Part shown: piece after piece, positions 1-11,700 of the stretch
Position numbering within the stretch: the stretch's first letter is position 1
How the letters are laid out: each line of letters begins with the position of its first letter
Source of the DNA: Campanula takesimana
Taxonomy: Eukaryota > Streptophyta > Magnoliopsida > Asterales > Campanulaceae
Direction of reading: 5' to 3'
Length of the DNA: 64,000 nt
Assembly (NCBI GenBank): GCA_026119855.1
Contig: JAOWBW010000439.1
Span: 558,001-622,000, forward strand
Translations under genes and position numbers: made by a program
Notes under the pieces: model-generated
Database searches by the model: none
Told to the model about the DNA's origin: nothing
What the model saw: only the letters and a program-made list of their open reading frames with translations

Positions 1-166
1 GTGGACGGACCAAGGGAGAGAACGAGGTTGAAGTTTGTTAGAGGTGTAGGGACGGAGCCAAGGATAACAAAGGCACCCAAAGCTTCTTAACTTTTGGTAG
101 TTAGGAGGTTGTTTGTGAAGGGTTAGGTATGGAGATTGTAGTTTGAGAGTCAGAGTGGGCATGTGA

Positions 167-1134
167 TTAATCAGATAGCATGCCGTGGAGAAGGCAAGAG
201 ACCAGAATTTGAGGGGCATAAGAGTGAGTGAGAAGAGAAAGTCCCATTTCAACAATATGGCGATGACGACGTTCAGAGTAGCAATTATGTTCGGGTGTAT
301 GAGGAGGAGATGTAAGGTGTTTAATGCCATGGGATTTAAGGAAATGTTGGAGACCTATGTATTCCCCACCATTGTCACTATAGATGGTTTTGATGGGACG
401 ATTGAAGTATTTCTCGACAAGAAGTTTAAAGTGAGAGAAAACGGAAGTGGCATCACTTTTATTTTTCAAGGGGTAGAACCAAATGTATTTAGGGAAGTGA
501 TGAACAAAGATGATGTAGTATTTAAAGGCATCAAAGGAGACAATTGGAGATGTCCAAGCATCACTATATAAAACATCCAAATGACTAAAAGAGTGAATTG
601 TATTATCATACAAGGGTAACTTGTGACTTTTAATGCAGTCACAAGAATTATAATTAAATAAGCGAGAATGAGGAATATTTAAACTAAAATTATGAGTAAG
701 AAAACGTAAAATAGACTGGGACGGATGCCCTAAACGATGATGCCATGAGTTTGAAGAAGAAAGACATAAGGAGTGAACAGCGGAAGACGAGGGAGGACAT
801 TCATAGACGCCAGATTTAGGTTGCCCTTGAAGAAGAATTTCCCCGGTTTGAAGGTCCTTCACAACATAAGAATTTGGTGAAGGCATTATTATCTCGACAA
901 AACTGAGAAACAGAAATAATATTACGTGAGAGAGAAGGAATATGAAAAATATTGTTAAGTTTGAGAGGAGAAGAAGAATTGGGCAGAGAAGCCAAACCAA
1001 TATTAGAGATTTGTAACCTGGATCCATCGCCTATGAGAAGCTCCTCAGTACCATCATACGGAGAGTGGAGAGCGAGATTGTTCAGATCACTTGTGGCATG
1101 GTGAGTACTGCCACTATCAAGGAGCCATGAGGGC
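167..1134 (-). pseudogene. Copia pol fragment: protease, GAG-pre-integrase and integrase core
   Basis: The protease signature WLLDSGSTHHAT is readable at about 1134-1090, in a different frame from the long open frame 167-1027. That open frame holds the GAG-pre-integrase motif HHRLGHPS and the integrase core. The second catalytic Asp lies in YSDNGGEY and the Glu-region motif appears as SERRHRH, where the usual Copia context is N-G-x-x-E-R-x-H-R. The frame closes at 167, before the end of integrase. The change of frame near 1030 and weak catalytic context suggest an inactive copy. Reverse transcriptase and RNase H, if present, lie left of the window. Confidence 0.75.
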
Positions 1135-1277
1135 AGAGAAGGGTGGTGAGTAACGGCCGTGTAGGCAGATGTTTGGGGGTTGTAGGGTGGCGGCCTAGGG
1201 TTTGAGGAACCACGAGAGGTTTGGCGATAGTTGGTATTTTAGTTAGGAGGGAAGTTGGGTATGGGAACATTGGGATA

Positions 1278-2210
1278 TTAGGTGCAGAACATGAGACATT
1301 GAGAGAGGTAGTGTCCGGGGGTGCGACACCATTGACAACGTCCTTTGTAGGGAATATTTGGGCAAGGAGAGGAGTTGGGATAGGTAGGGTTGTGATTAGG
1401 GGTTTGTAATAGGCCGGGTGTAGTGGTGGGAAATTTGGATGTGGTGGGGTTGCGGTTGTTACTTTTGGTGGCAAGATTGACAGAAGAGGGAAAGGTGGAG
1501 ACAGTTTTGGCTTTGAGTTTGATGGAGAGTTCCTTGTTTATGAGTTTTTCGTGAAGTTCATCGAAGGTGATGGGATTTTCTCTACTCTGAACAGCAGAGA
1601 TGACGCTGTCAAAATCAGGATCATTGAGTTGATCAAGGATACGATCAACAATGTCTTCAGAATCAAGTGGGCGACCGAGGGAAGCAAGCTGATCGGTACA
1701 TGCTTTAATCTCTTGCATGTATTCAGAAATTGAGCGGGAGCCTTTGGTGATATTGAGGAGGTGGTCTTTGAGTTGTTTGAGATGGCCTTTCGAGGGATTG
1801 GCATAAGTTTTGGTAAAGGTTGTCCAGGCAGCAAGAGAGGTAGGACAGAGAGAGAGATGAGAGGAAGAAGAGAGGGAGAGAGAGTACCAAATAGTGCTCC
1901 AAGGATTAGTTTATCTTGGTGGAACCAAGTGGTGTACACTGGATTTGGGGTAACGGTGGTGGTGGATTTTTTTAGTATCGGTTTCATTATCGGGAGCCTT
2001 GGTATTGGTGACGGTAATTTCATGAGGAGAAGGGTGGGTTCCAGCAATGAATTTGTAGAGATCAAGACCAATGAGGGTGGCCTCGATTTGGGATTTCCAA
2101 GAGAGATAATTGGTAGGGGTCAATTTGAGAACATGAGAGAGAGAAATAACGATGAGAGGAACATCTGGTTCGGTAGTGTTGGGGAGGATCTGAAAGTCGG
2201 AGGTGGCCAT
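1278..2210 (-). pseudogene. Copia gag (UBN2-type) with zinc knuckle, frameshifted
   Basis: Start ATG at 2210 gives an N-terminal gag segment with the motif KLTPTNYLSWK and a following LYKFIAG, typical of the plant Copia gag family. Similarity then jumps frames (a middle segment around 1750-1930 includes TTWFHQDKLILGAL) and continues in the frame 1278-1718 with YMQEIK-like and RILDQLNDPDFDS motifs. The nucleocapsid zinc knuckle CQWCRTPGHYLSQC (C-x2-C-x4-H-x4-C) lies at about 1287-1330. At least two frame changes mean a full gag cannot be made from this copy. Confidence 0.75.
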
Positions 2211-2348
2211 TTGAGAGAGATGTCAACTATTAGGTTTTGAGAGAAGAAGGAGAACGAGAGTGAGGAGAAAAAGAGAGGAGGCGCCGCCGCTAAGGTTTAG
2301 GGAAGAGGGCGGCCGAAGGTGTAGAAAAAAAAAACAATGGGTCAATTA

Positions 2349-2362
2349 TGCTCTTAATACCA
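2349..2362 (-). other. Primer binding site, tRNA-iMet type
   Basis: Minus-strand TGGTATTAAGAGCA starts immediately inside the LTR and matches the usual plant Copia site TGGTATCAGAGC except for a few bases. Confidence 0.7.
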
Positions 2363-2566
2363 TGTTAAGAATATTAAAAGTATTAAACATAGAAAATAAT
2401 TGGAAGAACTTAACTTCTCATTGATGTAGTGAATCATATATATACACAAAGGTATCCTATTCTAACTTGGAGTACAAGAAACTAATTATAGACAAATTAC
2501 TATAAGGAATAGAATTAATATACAATTAAGAAACTAAATCAATCACGTGAATCTTTATCTTTAACA
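2363..2566 (-). repeat. 5' LTR of the leftmost Copia element
   Basis: On the minus strand the LTR begins TGTTAAAGAT at 2566 and ends TTCTTAACA at 2363, a TG...CA pair. It is about 204 bp and AT-rich. It is followed directly by a primer binding site. Confidence 0.75.
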
Positions 2567-2789
2567 CTTTCTCTCTCGTTCATACTAAAAGCGCCTACTT
2601 AATTTTAAAACAACAATTTTTCTTAATTCTCGTTTTTAAAACAAAATGAATTGTTTGTTATGGGATGGGAGTATTTGTTTTCATTTTGTATTAAAAGGTA
2701 TATGCATAAGTGATGTAGCACAGATATTTATAAAACTTAAATTTAATTTGAGTTATATACTTTAATTGAAATATTCACAATTATTAGTG
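2567..2789. other. AT-rich intergenic DNA, no gene seen
   Basis: No open frame of note. A GGGATGGGAGTA string near 2664 resembles the end of a Stowaway MITE but no partner end was found. Confidence 0.5.
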
Positions 2790-3235
2790 TGAAAAACTGG
2801 AAAAAAACATATTTTACGCTAATTCGCGTAAAACGTCTTTTTAAAAATGGCGTGGTGGCTTTTTTGTAAAAAACGGGAAGTTGTTTTAATTACGCCTATC
2901 GTAAGTGCCAGTGTTAGTGTTAAAAAGTGTCAGCCATGTACACTGGCACTTATTGACACTACCACTGACACTTTTGATAAGTGTCAATATCAATGTTTAT
3001 AAGTGTCAGTGTAATGGCTGACACTTTTTAACACTAACATTGACACTTATTAAAAGTGTCAGTGGCAATGTTTATAAACGTCAGTCCAAATGATTGGCAC
3101 TTTGTAATATTAACACATATATTTACGATGCTTTTCAGTTATTTACAAAAATATCATCGCTTGTTTTTAAAAACAAGCGCCAACGTCTCTGCAAAAACAC
3201 ATTTTTTTCTATCGTTAATATAAAACACTTTTTTT
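2790..3235. repeat. Inverted-repeat element with GTGTCA repeats, family not identified
   Basis: The two flanks (about 2795-2890 and 3125-3225) are imperfect inverted copies, sharing an A-run, a GCG-rich hairpin and a TTTTTGTAAA string. Between them AGTGTCA/TGACACT words recur. A perfect 25-base inverted repeat has arms 2913-2937 and 3014-3038. There is no coding capacity, so this is probably a non-autonomous DNA transposon or part of one. Terminal ends and target duplication could not be fixed. Confidence 0.5.
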
Positions 3236-3710
3236 TATAAGACCTACTCATTATTAGTAGGTAGGTGCTATTTTTATGTTTTACACTAGATTTAAAGTAT
3301 CTTTTAATGTTTTATATGATTTTTCTTTTTGGCAGATTTCCTTCAATGTTCCGATAAGAAATCACGTTGATAAGAAATATTTTCTTATCACACCCCTGAT
3401 AAATTTTACTATAGTATTTTTTATATTGTCAAGCAAAAAGAACCAAGTATATGCTGACTAGTAACTACTACTACCTAGTACATACTTTATGTCATTAAAA
3501 TGACTTATAACTCTCCTTTATAAAAATGTTCAAAAATATTTAAATTTACTTCTGATTTTGATTACAAATAAATCCAAATATTTTATTAATATTCATTTGA
3601 GATAGAGAAGTAAATCCGAACTTTTTAAAAGTATAAGGGATAATAACTCCCATTTGTTTAAAAAATAACAGAAATTTTTGTGATTATTCACCATCAAAAA
3701 TATTTTTTTA
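3236..3710. other. AT-rich intergenic DNA, no feature seen
   Basis: Strongly AT-rich; the 61-codon open frame near 3276 has no recognisable content. Confidence 0.5.
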
Positions 3711-4140
3711 GGGGCAACTACAATTTAGTCCCTCAACCTAATGAAAATTACCACCTAGGATAAGGAATTTGCAATATTACCACCTAGTCCAAGGGTCATT
3801 AAAAGGATACTCATGCCCTTAATAAATAATGAAAAATTACATTAATGCCACTCCCTCAATCATTTCACTTTCTCTCCAAGCACCATGACCACATTTGGCC
3901 ACCCATCCCAACCTTCTCCGGCGACCATTTTCCAGCGACCACCTCCGGCGACCATTTTCCGGCGACCATTTTCCGGTGACCGCCTCCGGCAACTATTTTC
4001 CGGCAGCCACCTCCGGTGACTTTTAGGCGCCATTTTCAGGTGACCACCTCTGTCGACCTTTTTGGTAACTATTTTTTCGGCGACCATTTTCCGGTGAACA
4101 CCTCCTCTGCCTACCATTTTCCGGCGATCACCTCCGAAAA
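3711..4140 (+). repeat. ACCACCTAG / CCGGCGACC repeat, forward copy
   Basis: Starts with spaced TTACCACCTAG words (3749, 3780) and continues into a pyrimidine-rich stretch with repeated TTCCGGCGACC and CACCTCCGG units (3915-4130). The same arrangement occurs in reverse orientation at 21396-22090, so this is a dispersed repeat family. Overlapping open frames on both strands here are low-complexity by-products. Family not recognised. Confidence 0.55.
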
Positions 4141-5935
4141 CTTGTTCCAGAACAAGTTTACAGTAATTCCAAGAACAAATTCACATTTTTTTTATAAAAA
4201 AAAAAAAATCAAGAACAAATTCACAGTTGTTCAAGAACAAGTTCACAGTTGTTCCAGAACAAGTTTATAGTTGTTCCAAGAACAAATTCACATTTTTCAA
4301 AAAAATAATATTTTTTTCAAGAACAAATTCACAGTTGTTCCAGAAGAAGTTCACAGTTGTTCCAAAACAAGTTTACAGGTATTCCAAAAACAAATTCACA
4401 TTTTTCAAAAAAAAAAATACAATTTTTTTTTCAAGAACAAGTTCATAGTTGTTCCAGAACAAGTTTACAGTTATTCCAAGAACAAATTCACATTTTTCAA
4501 CAAAAAAAAAATACTATTTTTTCAAAAACAAGTTCACAGTTGTAACAATTGTAAGTTCGCAATTGTTCCAATAACAAGTTCGCACTTGTTCCAAAAACAA
4601 GTTCACAATTGTAAGTTCGCAATTGTAAGTTCGCACTTGTTCCAAGAACAAGTTCACACTTGTTCCAAGAACATGTTCACAATTGTTCGGAAAAAAAAAA
4701 GTAACTGTGAACTGAGCAAACCATATATTTTGAACAATATTTATACTCAATCACAAAATTGAACACAAACTCACATGTAACACACACACAAGTTCACATT
4801 TGTTTTAATAATAACTAAGAAGTTCACATTTGTTTTAAGAACAAGTTCCAAGAACAAGTTTTCAATTGTTTCAAGAACAAGTTCACATTTTCCAAAAAAA
4901 AAAATCAAGAACAAGTTCACAGTTGTTCCAGAACAAGTTTACAGTTGTTCCATAACAAGTTCATAGTTGTTCCATAACAAGTTTACAGTTATTCCAAAGA
5001 ACAAATTCACAAAAAAATATTTTTTTTTCAAGAACAAATTCACAGTTGTTCCAAAACAAGTTTACAGTTATTCCAAGAAAAAAATCTCATTTTTCAAAAA
5101 AAAAAAAAAATTCAAGGACAAGTTCACAGTTGTTCCAGAACAAGTTTACAGTTATTCCAAGAACAAATTCACATTTTTCAAAAAAAAAAACTATTTTTTT
5201 CAAGAACAAGTTCACAGTTGTAAGTTCACAATTGTAAGTTCACAATTGTAAGTTCGCAATTGTAAGATCGCAATTGTAAGTTCGCAATTATTTCAATAAC
5301 AAGTTCGCACTTGTTCCAAAAACAAGTTCGCAATTGTAAGTTCGCACTTGTTCCAAGAACAAATTCACACTTGTTCCAAGAACAGGTTCACAGATGTTCT
5401 AACAACAAGTTCACAGTTGTTCCCAGAACAAATTCCAAGAACAAGTTTACAGTTGTTTCAAAAACAAGTTCACAATTGTTCCAAAAAACAAGTTTACAGC
5501 TGTTCCAAAAACAAGTTTACAGTTGTTTCAAAAACAAAGTTCGCTGTTGTTCAAAGAACAAGTTCTAAGAATAATACAAGAACAAAGTTTCAAGAACAAA
5601 GTTCACAGTTGTTTCAAGAAACAACTTCACATTTTCTTCAAGAACAAATTAACAGATCTTAACAACAAAATCACAATTACAGTTTTTTGCAAGAACAAGT
5701 TCGCAGTTTTTTCAAGAACAAGTTCACTATTTTCCCAAGAACAAGTTCACAGTTGTTACAAGAATAAATTCACTGTTGTTCCCAAAACAAGTTCCAAGAA
5801 CAAGTTCACTATTTTTTCCAAGAACAAGTTCAAATTTATTCCAAAAACAAGCTCACATTTATTCCAAGAACAAGTTCACAATTGTTTCAAGAACAAGTTC
5901 ACAATTGTTCCAAAAATTATGAACTTGGCTAAAAC
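4141..5935. repeat. Minisatellite of about 20-bp units, AACAAGTTCACAGTTGTTCC type
   Basis: Tandem, variable copies of a unit such as AACAAGTTCACAGTTGTTCC fill about 1.8 kb. Variants include AAATTCACATTTTTC and AAGTTCGCAATTGT, with A-runs between clusters. Translated frames (KNKFTVVPEQVYS and similar) are the repeat read as codons, not protein evidence. The array lies inside or next to an intron of the broken WD40 gene to its right. Confidence 0.9.
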
Positions 5936-6230
5936 AACTGTGAACTAATCAGTAAGTTCATAGTTGTTCCAAGAACAACCAAACTACCAGAAAACAATAT
6001 TCACCTTCTTTTATTAAAAAAAATAAAAATTCCATAAACAACTTCAACATTTCAGGCAAATAAATCAACCAAAATGTCACATTACTGACTAACAACTAAA
6101 CCGCGAAAACATCTCCACACCCACATACTGATCATTAACCGAATTTCAAAATAAATCCATAAACAACTTCAACACGTTCAGATAAACTGGCAACAGTCAC
6201 CATAAAGAAGAAACACAGCAGTGGGATAAC
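5936..6230 (-). other. Intron sequence downstream of the last visible WD40 exon
   Basis: On the minus strand this follows the donor at 6230-6229 (CAG|GTTATC). No further exon was found before the minisatellite, so the 3' exons of the WD40 gene are missing from the visible sequence or lie further left than could be recognised. Confidence 0.5.
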
Positions 6231-6408
6231 CTGAGATAACAAACATCCCCTCAGGACGGAAAGAGACTTCCAAGGTGGAATGACTAGAAACTGGCTTCAC
6301 ATTGAATGTAGATACCAATTGTAGATACCCTGGGAGAGCCCACTACTTGGCTAGAACGGTGAATTATCCTAGGATGTCTAACTTGATTTTAATTGTTAGA
6401 GTCGCCAC

Positions 6409-8313
6409 TGTTGGTCCCAAAGACACAACAAGGGTATGAAAAGAGGCTAGAGGGGGGTGAATAGCCTATTTAAAATTATCAACCCTTTTTCAAAAATTCA
6501 ACCTTATGCTTACTATTGAGTTTCGTGGTCAAGTAAAAACCACTAATTCAAAGTAAAATGCACAGCGGGATTTTCGATAAAAACGAGGTAGAGTTGGTTT
6601 TGAAGTTAAAACAACTAGGTAAGCAGATAATGCGGTCGGCAATATTGCGGTCGCCAATATTGCGGTCGCCAAATATAAGTGAACTGAAAAGTTGATCTGC
6701 GGTAAGGGCAATGCGGCAAGCAGTGCGGTAACCTTGCGGTCGGCGATTTGCGGTTAGCAAGGTTACAGACTAGGTAGGTTGAAAATGAAAGTTTGTGTCT
6801 GAGAGTTTTGGCAAAATGATAAGTAGTCAGAAGTAGTAACTAAAGCAATAGGCAAGCAACAAACACAATTCACAGAAGTTTGAATATCTGTAAAGATCAA
6901 CACACCAGGGATGGCCAAACTGAACCAGAACCGGAAAACCGGACCAGAAAAGCCCGGAACCGGAGTAAACCGGGGAGGAAACCGGAATCGGACGAACCGG
7001 AACCGCAAGGCATACGGGCCGGTTCAGGGTCACATATATGAACCGGACCGGAACTGGACCGAAAATCCCTTGTTTTTCAATAATTTTAAAGGGGGGACCG
7101 GAACCGAACCGGAACCGTACCAGAACCGGACCGAACCGGATTGTGCCAAACCGGAACCGGGGTAAGCGCGGGCCGGTTAAGGGTCACCCTTTTGCCGAAC
7201 CGGAACTGGGCCCAGAACCGGTTTTGGCCATCCCTACAACACACTAAACGACAAACAAAATTAATATGAACAATAAAACACTTGCATAAAGTAAATTTGC
7301 AGAATGTAAATGACACGATGATTTGATCTGTTAAAATATCTACGTCCTTTACTAAGATGGTCAGTCTTGGATTTTGAATGGAGGTTATATTGATTCTTCT
7401 TGAGTATAAATTACAAAGATGAAGTATTGAATCAACACTTACTTTCTATGAAGAACAAATCCTAGACTTAGACCTGTGTATCCCTAATGATGCAATCTAT
7501 GTGATTGATCAAACGGGGTGTGTGTGTGTGTAAGAATCAATAACTCTATGTAATCTATATGATTGAGAGCCTAATGAATCTTTAAGTGTTGCTGGGCTTG
7601 AGATTTGATGATCTTGAAGGTTGCTGGAGAACTTTGAAGATTTGAAGGCGAAGGCTTGAAGATTCAAATGATTCTGGAAATCTTGAGTATGATTTTCAAT
7701 CACCAAGAATTTCGATAGCAATTTCTCTTTTTGAATCTCAGCACACTTTCAATAAAGAAAGTAAGGACTATTTATAGCCTTGGGTGAGAGAGATAGCTGT
7801 TAGAAGATGATGAGCTAGAGCATTCTGATTGGAGCTCACATCTTTGTCTTCTAGTTGCAGAAGTTAGTGGTCCACATGTACTATCTTGTACTACCAAATT
7901 CAAATTTGAATTTGCAACGTTTAAATCAAACTTGTCTTTTCTTGGTTGTGCGGTAGCCAAGGTCTGCGGTCGATAAATGTCATGCGGTCACCTTGCAACA
8001 GCATGGTTCACGCGGTTACCAAGACCGTGCGGTCGACTAGTGCGGTCGCCTATAGATATTGCGGTCGCTTATCTGTGCGGTCACCAGATGAGGTAGCAGA
8101 CTTGGCCATTTTCACCATATCAGCAGCAGCAGCAGCATTTCTTCAAAATTTGAGGGGCTGATCTTCTAAGCCTAGCTAAACTAAAAATGGACTTAACTAA
8201 TGAAGTTATAAAACTTCTTACAATAAATCCTAAAGTCCATAAAAAGTAAAACAATGTTATGGGATCAATCAAATCTAGGTAATATGAGTGGTTTATAATA
8301 TGCATACCCAACA
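6409..8313 (-). repeat. 3' LTR of the minus-strand Copia element
   Basis: TGTTGGTCCC at 6409 to TACCCAACA at 8313, 1905 bp. It exceeds its partner LTR because a 331-bp hAT MITE plus its 8-bp duplication is inserted at 6906-7244. Contains dense TGCGGTC words at 6631-6760 and 7945-8095. Confidence 0.93.
6906..7236. mobile_element. hAT-type MITE rich in CCGGAACCGG
   Basis: Terminal inverted repeats CAGGGATGGCCAAA and TTTTGGCCATCCCTA, flanked by the perfect 8-bp duplication CAACACAC (6898-6905, 7237-7244). The other LTR of the same retrotransposon has a single uninterrupted CAACACAC near 18447, giving a built-in empty site. The interior is GGAACCGGACC-type repeats; the short open frames there are by-products. 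Confidence 0.92.
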
Positions 8314-8455
8314 ATCTCCCCCTATTTGATTGAGACCATTACCTACTATAACAAAGACTAAATCATTGTACTTGATAATAACATGTTTCAAGAAATTAAT
8401 TTTATTAAGTCCATGTCCCAAGTCAATGCACACACAGTAAGTCGATGTCATAGAT
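8314..8455 (-). other. Polypurine tract and conserved 3' noncoding block of the Copia element
   Basis: Minus strand AATAGGGGGAGATT abuts the 3' LTR at 8313 and is the polypurine tract. The preceding block reads TTATTATCAAGTACAATGA, CTTTGTTATAGTAGGTAATGG and GTGTGTGCATTGACTTG, and is closely matched at 63064-63202 in the plus-strand family although it is noncoding. Confidence 0.8.
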
Positions 8456-8764
8456 TTTTATCATCCTAAAAATAAAATAAAAGACTAATCCTAAAAGATA
8501 AAAATATTTTGATGCAATTCAAAGAGATAATATATGAGGGAAATGAATAGCATCAAACAACATAAACGTAACCGGTACTCTGAATCATTTAAGCGATGAC
8601 GAATAAGAGTACAAACAAAAGAGAGGATAATAGTAGTTGTGTTACAGACCCAAATAAGTTAAAACATAAAATAGAAATTGTTTGAGGCATCCAGCCTAAC
8701 AAAACAAAAGATCAAGTACGGTAATCACTGCGGTAGGGAGAAGCGGTCGAGATTAGCGGTCGGC
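8456..8764 (-). other. 3' untranslated DNA between third gene and polypurine block
   Basis: No coding capacity. Contains three TGCGGT/AGCGGTC words at 8728-8763 just past the stop of the third gene. Confidence 0.5.
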
Positions 8765-11700
8765 TTACATATCCAAACCAGGAATATTCACCTCATCTTC
8801 AAATTCTGGAATGATGGGGCAGGTGAAAGCATTGGCAAGCATGTAGTCTAAAATGTTCACGGTCGGGAAATCGATGCTATTTCCATCTTTATTTTCACCC
8901 TGGGAAAGGACATTACCGTGACCACCATCAGCAGGTTGAATAGAACTTTCAGTAACTGCGCTTCCAACAGACCTATGCACAGACTCTTCTACTGTATCCA
9001 ACTTCTTTTCAATAACCTGAAATGAACCAACGACTGTGTTGGTCAGTTCCTCCATTCTGGTAGCTTGATACTCCAACAGTGATTTGAGAGTCTGAAAAAC
9101 TGCTTTGATTGTTTCCAGATTCTTTGCCTGATTTTCAGTAAGGCTTTCAAGAGAAGCCTTGATTGCAACATCAACTTCCTTTTCCATGCTGAACTTCACC
9201 TTCTTCAGCTCATGGATCACCTCACCATTAAAGATATCCAGCTGCTTGTGAATCTCAATAGAGGCATCAACAACTTCATGAGAAATTCCACGGTTAAGAG
9301 CATTGGTTTGAACGGTCAGAGCCTCCTTCAAGAAATAAGGGGTAACCATAAGGTCAGTGGAGAGAGCGGTCGATGTGGATGCGGTCGGAGGAGTTTGTGC
9401 AGCAACTGGTTGAACGGCAGAACTTGAGCTTGTATTTCCACGAACAATATCTTTCACCGTCTTTGTTATAGCTACTGTCTCCCCTTTAATGGTATCAATC
9501 ACTTTAGAGGGTAGATAATAGAGCTCTAGCTTCAAATCAGCCTGAGAAGACTTCAGATCAACGACCTCAGCGGTCCGCTGAGCAATGGCTGTTTGGTTAT
9601 CAGACTGGATTTTTGTCAAGGCTTGGACCGCGGTAAGGAGTGCGGCAACTTGACTTGCAGTAGCTGGAATATCATCTGTCTTGACCGGAGAATGAGGAGG
9701 CGTAACAACAGTAGTCTCATCACCAACAGGATCAGTGCTATCGGGCTCGTCGACCGGAGTAACATTTGGAGCGGCGGCATCAGGACGGTCGAAGTTAGGA
9801 CTATCAACATTGACATCCTTGTCTTTCTCATCACTATCACCTTGTTCACTACCAATATCATCCACTTGCTTGTCTTCACCATCATTATCATCATCGTCAT
9901 CACTTCCAACAACTCCATCATCAGAATCACTCGAATTCTCTTCTTCGGTTTTCTTACTGTCTGATTCATCTCTGAGGGAGTAAACTTGTTTTGCAACCTT
10001 CTTCAAAGTAGGATCAATGGCAACCACATCTTTAGTATGAAGGGGAGGATCCCCAGTTGGAGTAAACACTGGTGAGATGGAAATCTTTGCTTTCTTAACA
10101 ATTTTGACAGGGCTAAGAGAATGAGTTCTCTTTTTCTCCCCCTGAGAAGTTGCGGTCGCAGGAGTTTTGGATGGTTTGACTGATGGTGCGGTATGCTTGA
10201 GAGACTTGGATTTTTCTGTATTTGATGGTGCGGCAAGTGACCTCAGTGGTGCGGTCGACTTGCGAGGAGGGGAAACGGAGTAAGTAGACTTGGCGGTCGG
10301 TTCTTTGATCTTGATCCCAACGGCAGCAGATGATTTTTTGCTTGGAGGGTCAACGGCAATACCTTTTCCTTTTCCTTTGACCGGAGGAACGGTAGGCAAA
10401 GATTCTTCTTCATCGTCGTCATCATCGCTTGCGGCAGGCAAGGAATGCCTGTGCTTTGAAGGAGACTCATATGGTTCATGAGGATCCTTAGCAAGGTAGA
10501 TTTTGTAGAGACGGTTTCCAAAACGAAATCAAAAATTGGTTTTCATTGTGGAACGTGTGAAAATTTTGTTTTTGGAGATGGTGAGGAGTAGTTCACGGTT
10601 CTTGGACATGATCTTACGAATATCATTTAAATGGGTCATGAGGTAGGTGATGAAACGGGTATGGTTGTGGTATTTGATTGTCCCTTTGTCCTTTGCCTTG
10701 TTGTAGGCAATAATGTTGTCCCTCAACGCATCATAGATAACCTGACACCAATCTATGTCTTTGCACAGATAGATCGCGGCAGATAATGTCCATTGAGTAG
10801 TGTTGAAATTTACTTGATTTGCTGTCTTGCAATTTATAGAATGACCAACCAGATGGCTGATATGATACATCACTTCGTCGAATTCTTTTCTGGGAACCTT
10901 TGTGACAAGATTGTGACCAATCAACCGTTTAGCAAGAGCCTTGAGTTCGTCATCGGCTACGGTCGTGGCATAGACAACACCGACTTTCTTTTTGATTCCA
11001 AGAACTTCACCAATATTAAAAACATCCATAGTCATTTCAATGCCTTCTATCTCCGCACGAAGAAACTTAACCATCTTTCCTGATTTGCTTCGACTGGTCT
11101 CCTCTGTAGCGGTCGCGAAAAACTGATCAACAAGAGCAGGGACATGGAAATCCTGATCAAATGTGAAAAACGGTAGAATCCCAGACCCTTCAAATCGTTT
11201 GATGAGATTTCTTCCAATAGCATCTTCTTTTAAATCATCAACATCCATTATAAGGCTAGGAAGAAAATGTTTGGTATCCTGAAAAAAAATGAGAAGTTAG
11301 GAAAATGAAAGATATGTGCTGTCACTTGCTTAATGGTGCGACAAGTGACCAACGGCAAGGATAGGGCGGCAGAGATACGCGGTAAGTGAAAGTCACGGTA
11401 TAATATCATGCGGTCGAGTCACTTAGTCAAAAAGAATCACAAACAATGAATTTTGAACGGAATGAAATTTATAGAATCAAAACACGCACAAACACTTTTT
11501 AAGTGTGTGTGCCAAAAAAAATGGATCAAAAAGTAAAAAATCAAGAACACCAGGAACATCTTTATGAATACGAAGAACACTACAGTACCGAAAACCCATA
11601 TTCACAGAAAAATCGTCAAAAACTAAAAAAATGACGTATATTTTTTTCCAAAAAGCCGATTAAGTGCAAAAATAACATCAATTGCAACAAACAATAAGCT

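Larger units (their letters stand above)
1..2566 (-). mobile_element. Ty1/Copia LTR retrotransposon with short LTR, 5' part only
   Basis: Reading the minus strand from 2566 gives a short LTR, a tRNA-iMet-type primer site, gag with a zinc knuckle, an aspartic protease and the start of integrase; the element then runs off the window at base 1. The order gag-protease-integrase before any reverse transcriptase is the Copia order. Gag is spread over several frames, so the copy is decayed. The short LTR (about 204 bp) and RE1-like gag separate it from the two large Sirevirus-like elements further right. The right-hand target duplication would be near 2567-2571 but its partner lies outside the window. 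Confidence 0.85.

Noticed and set aside
4016..5948. Overlapping open frames with KNKFTVVPEQVYS-type repeats
   Set aside because: They are the 20-bp minisatellite read as codons in several frames; no start context, no family.
6763..7316. Open frames on both strands rich in Arg/Pro/Asn
   Set aside because: Produced by CCGGAACC repeats of the hAT MITE.
6600..8100. TGCGGTC clusters as a CRISPR-like array
   Set aside because: Spacing is irregular, repeats are only 7-8 bp, and this is a plant retrotransposon.
9593..10236. Several antisense or shifted open frames within the third gene
   Set aside because: Low-complexity acidic/basic coding DNA opens other frames; none has the exon structure or homologue of the sense frame.
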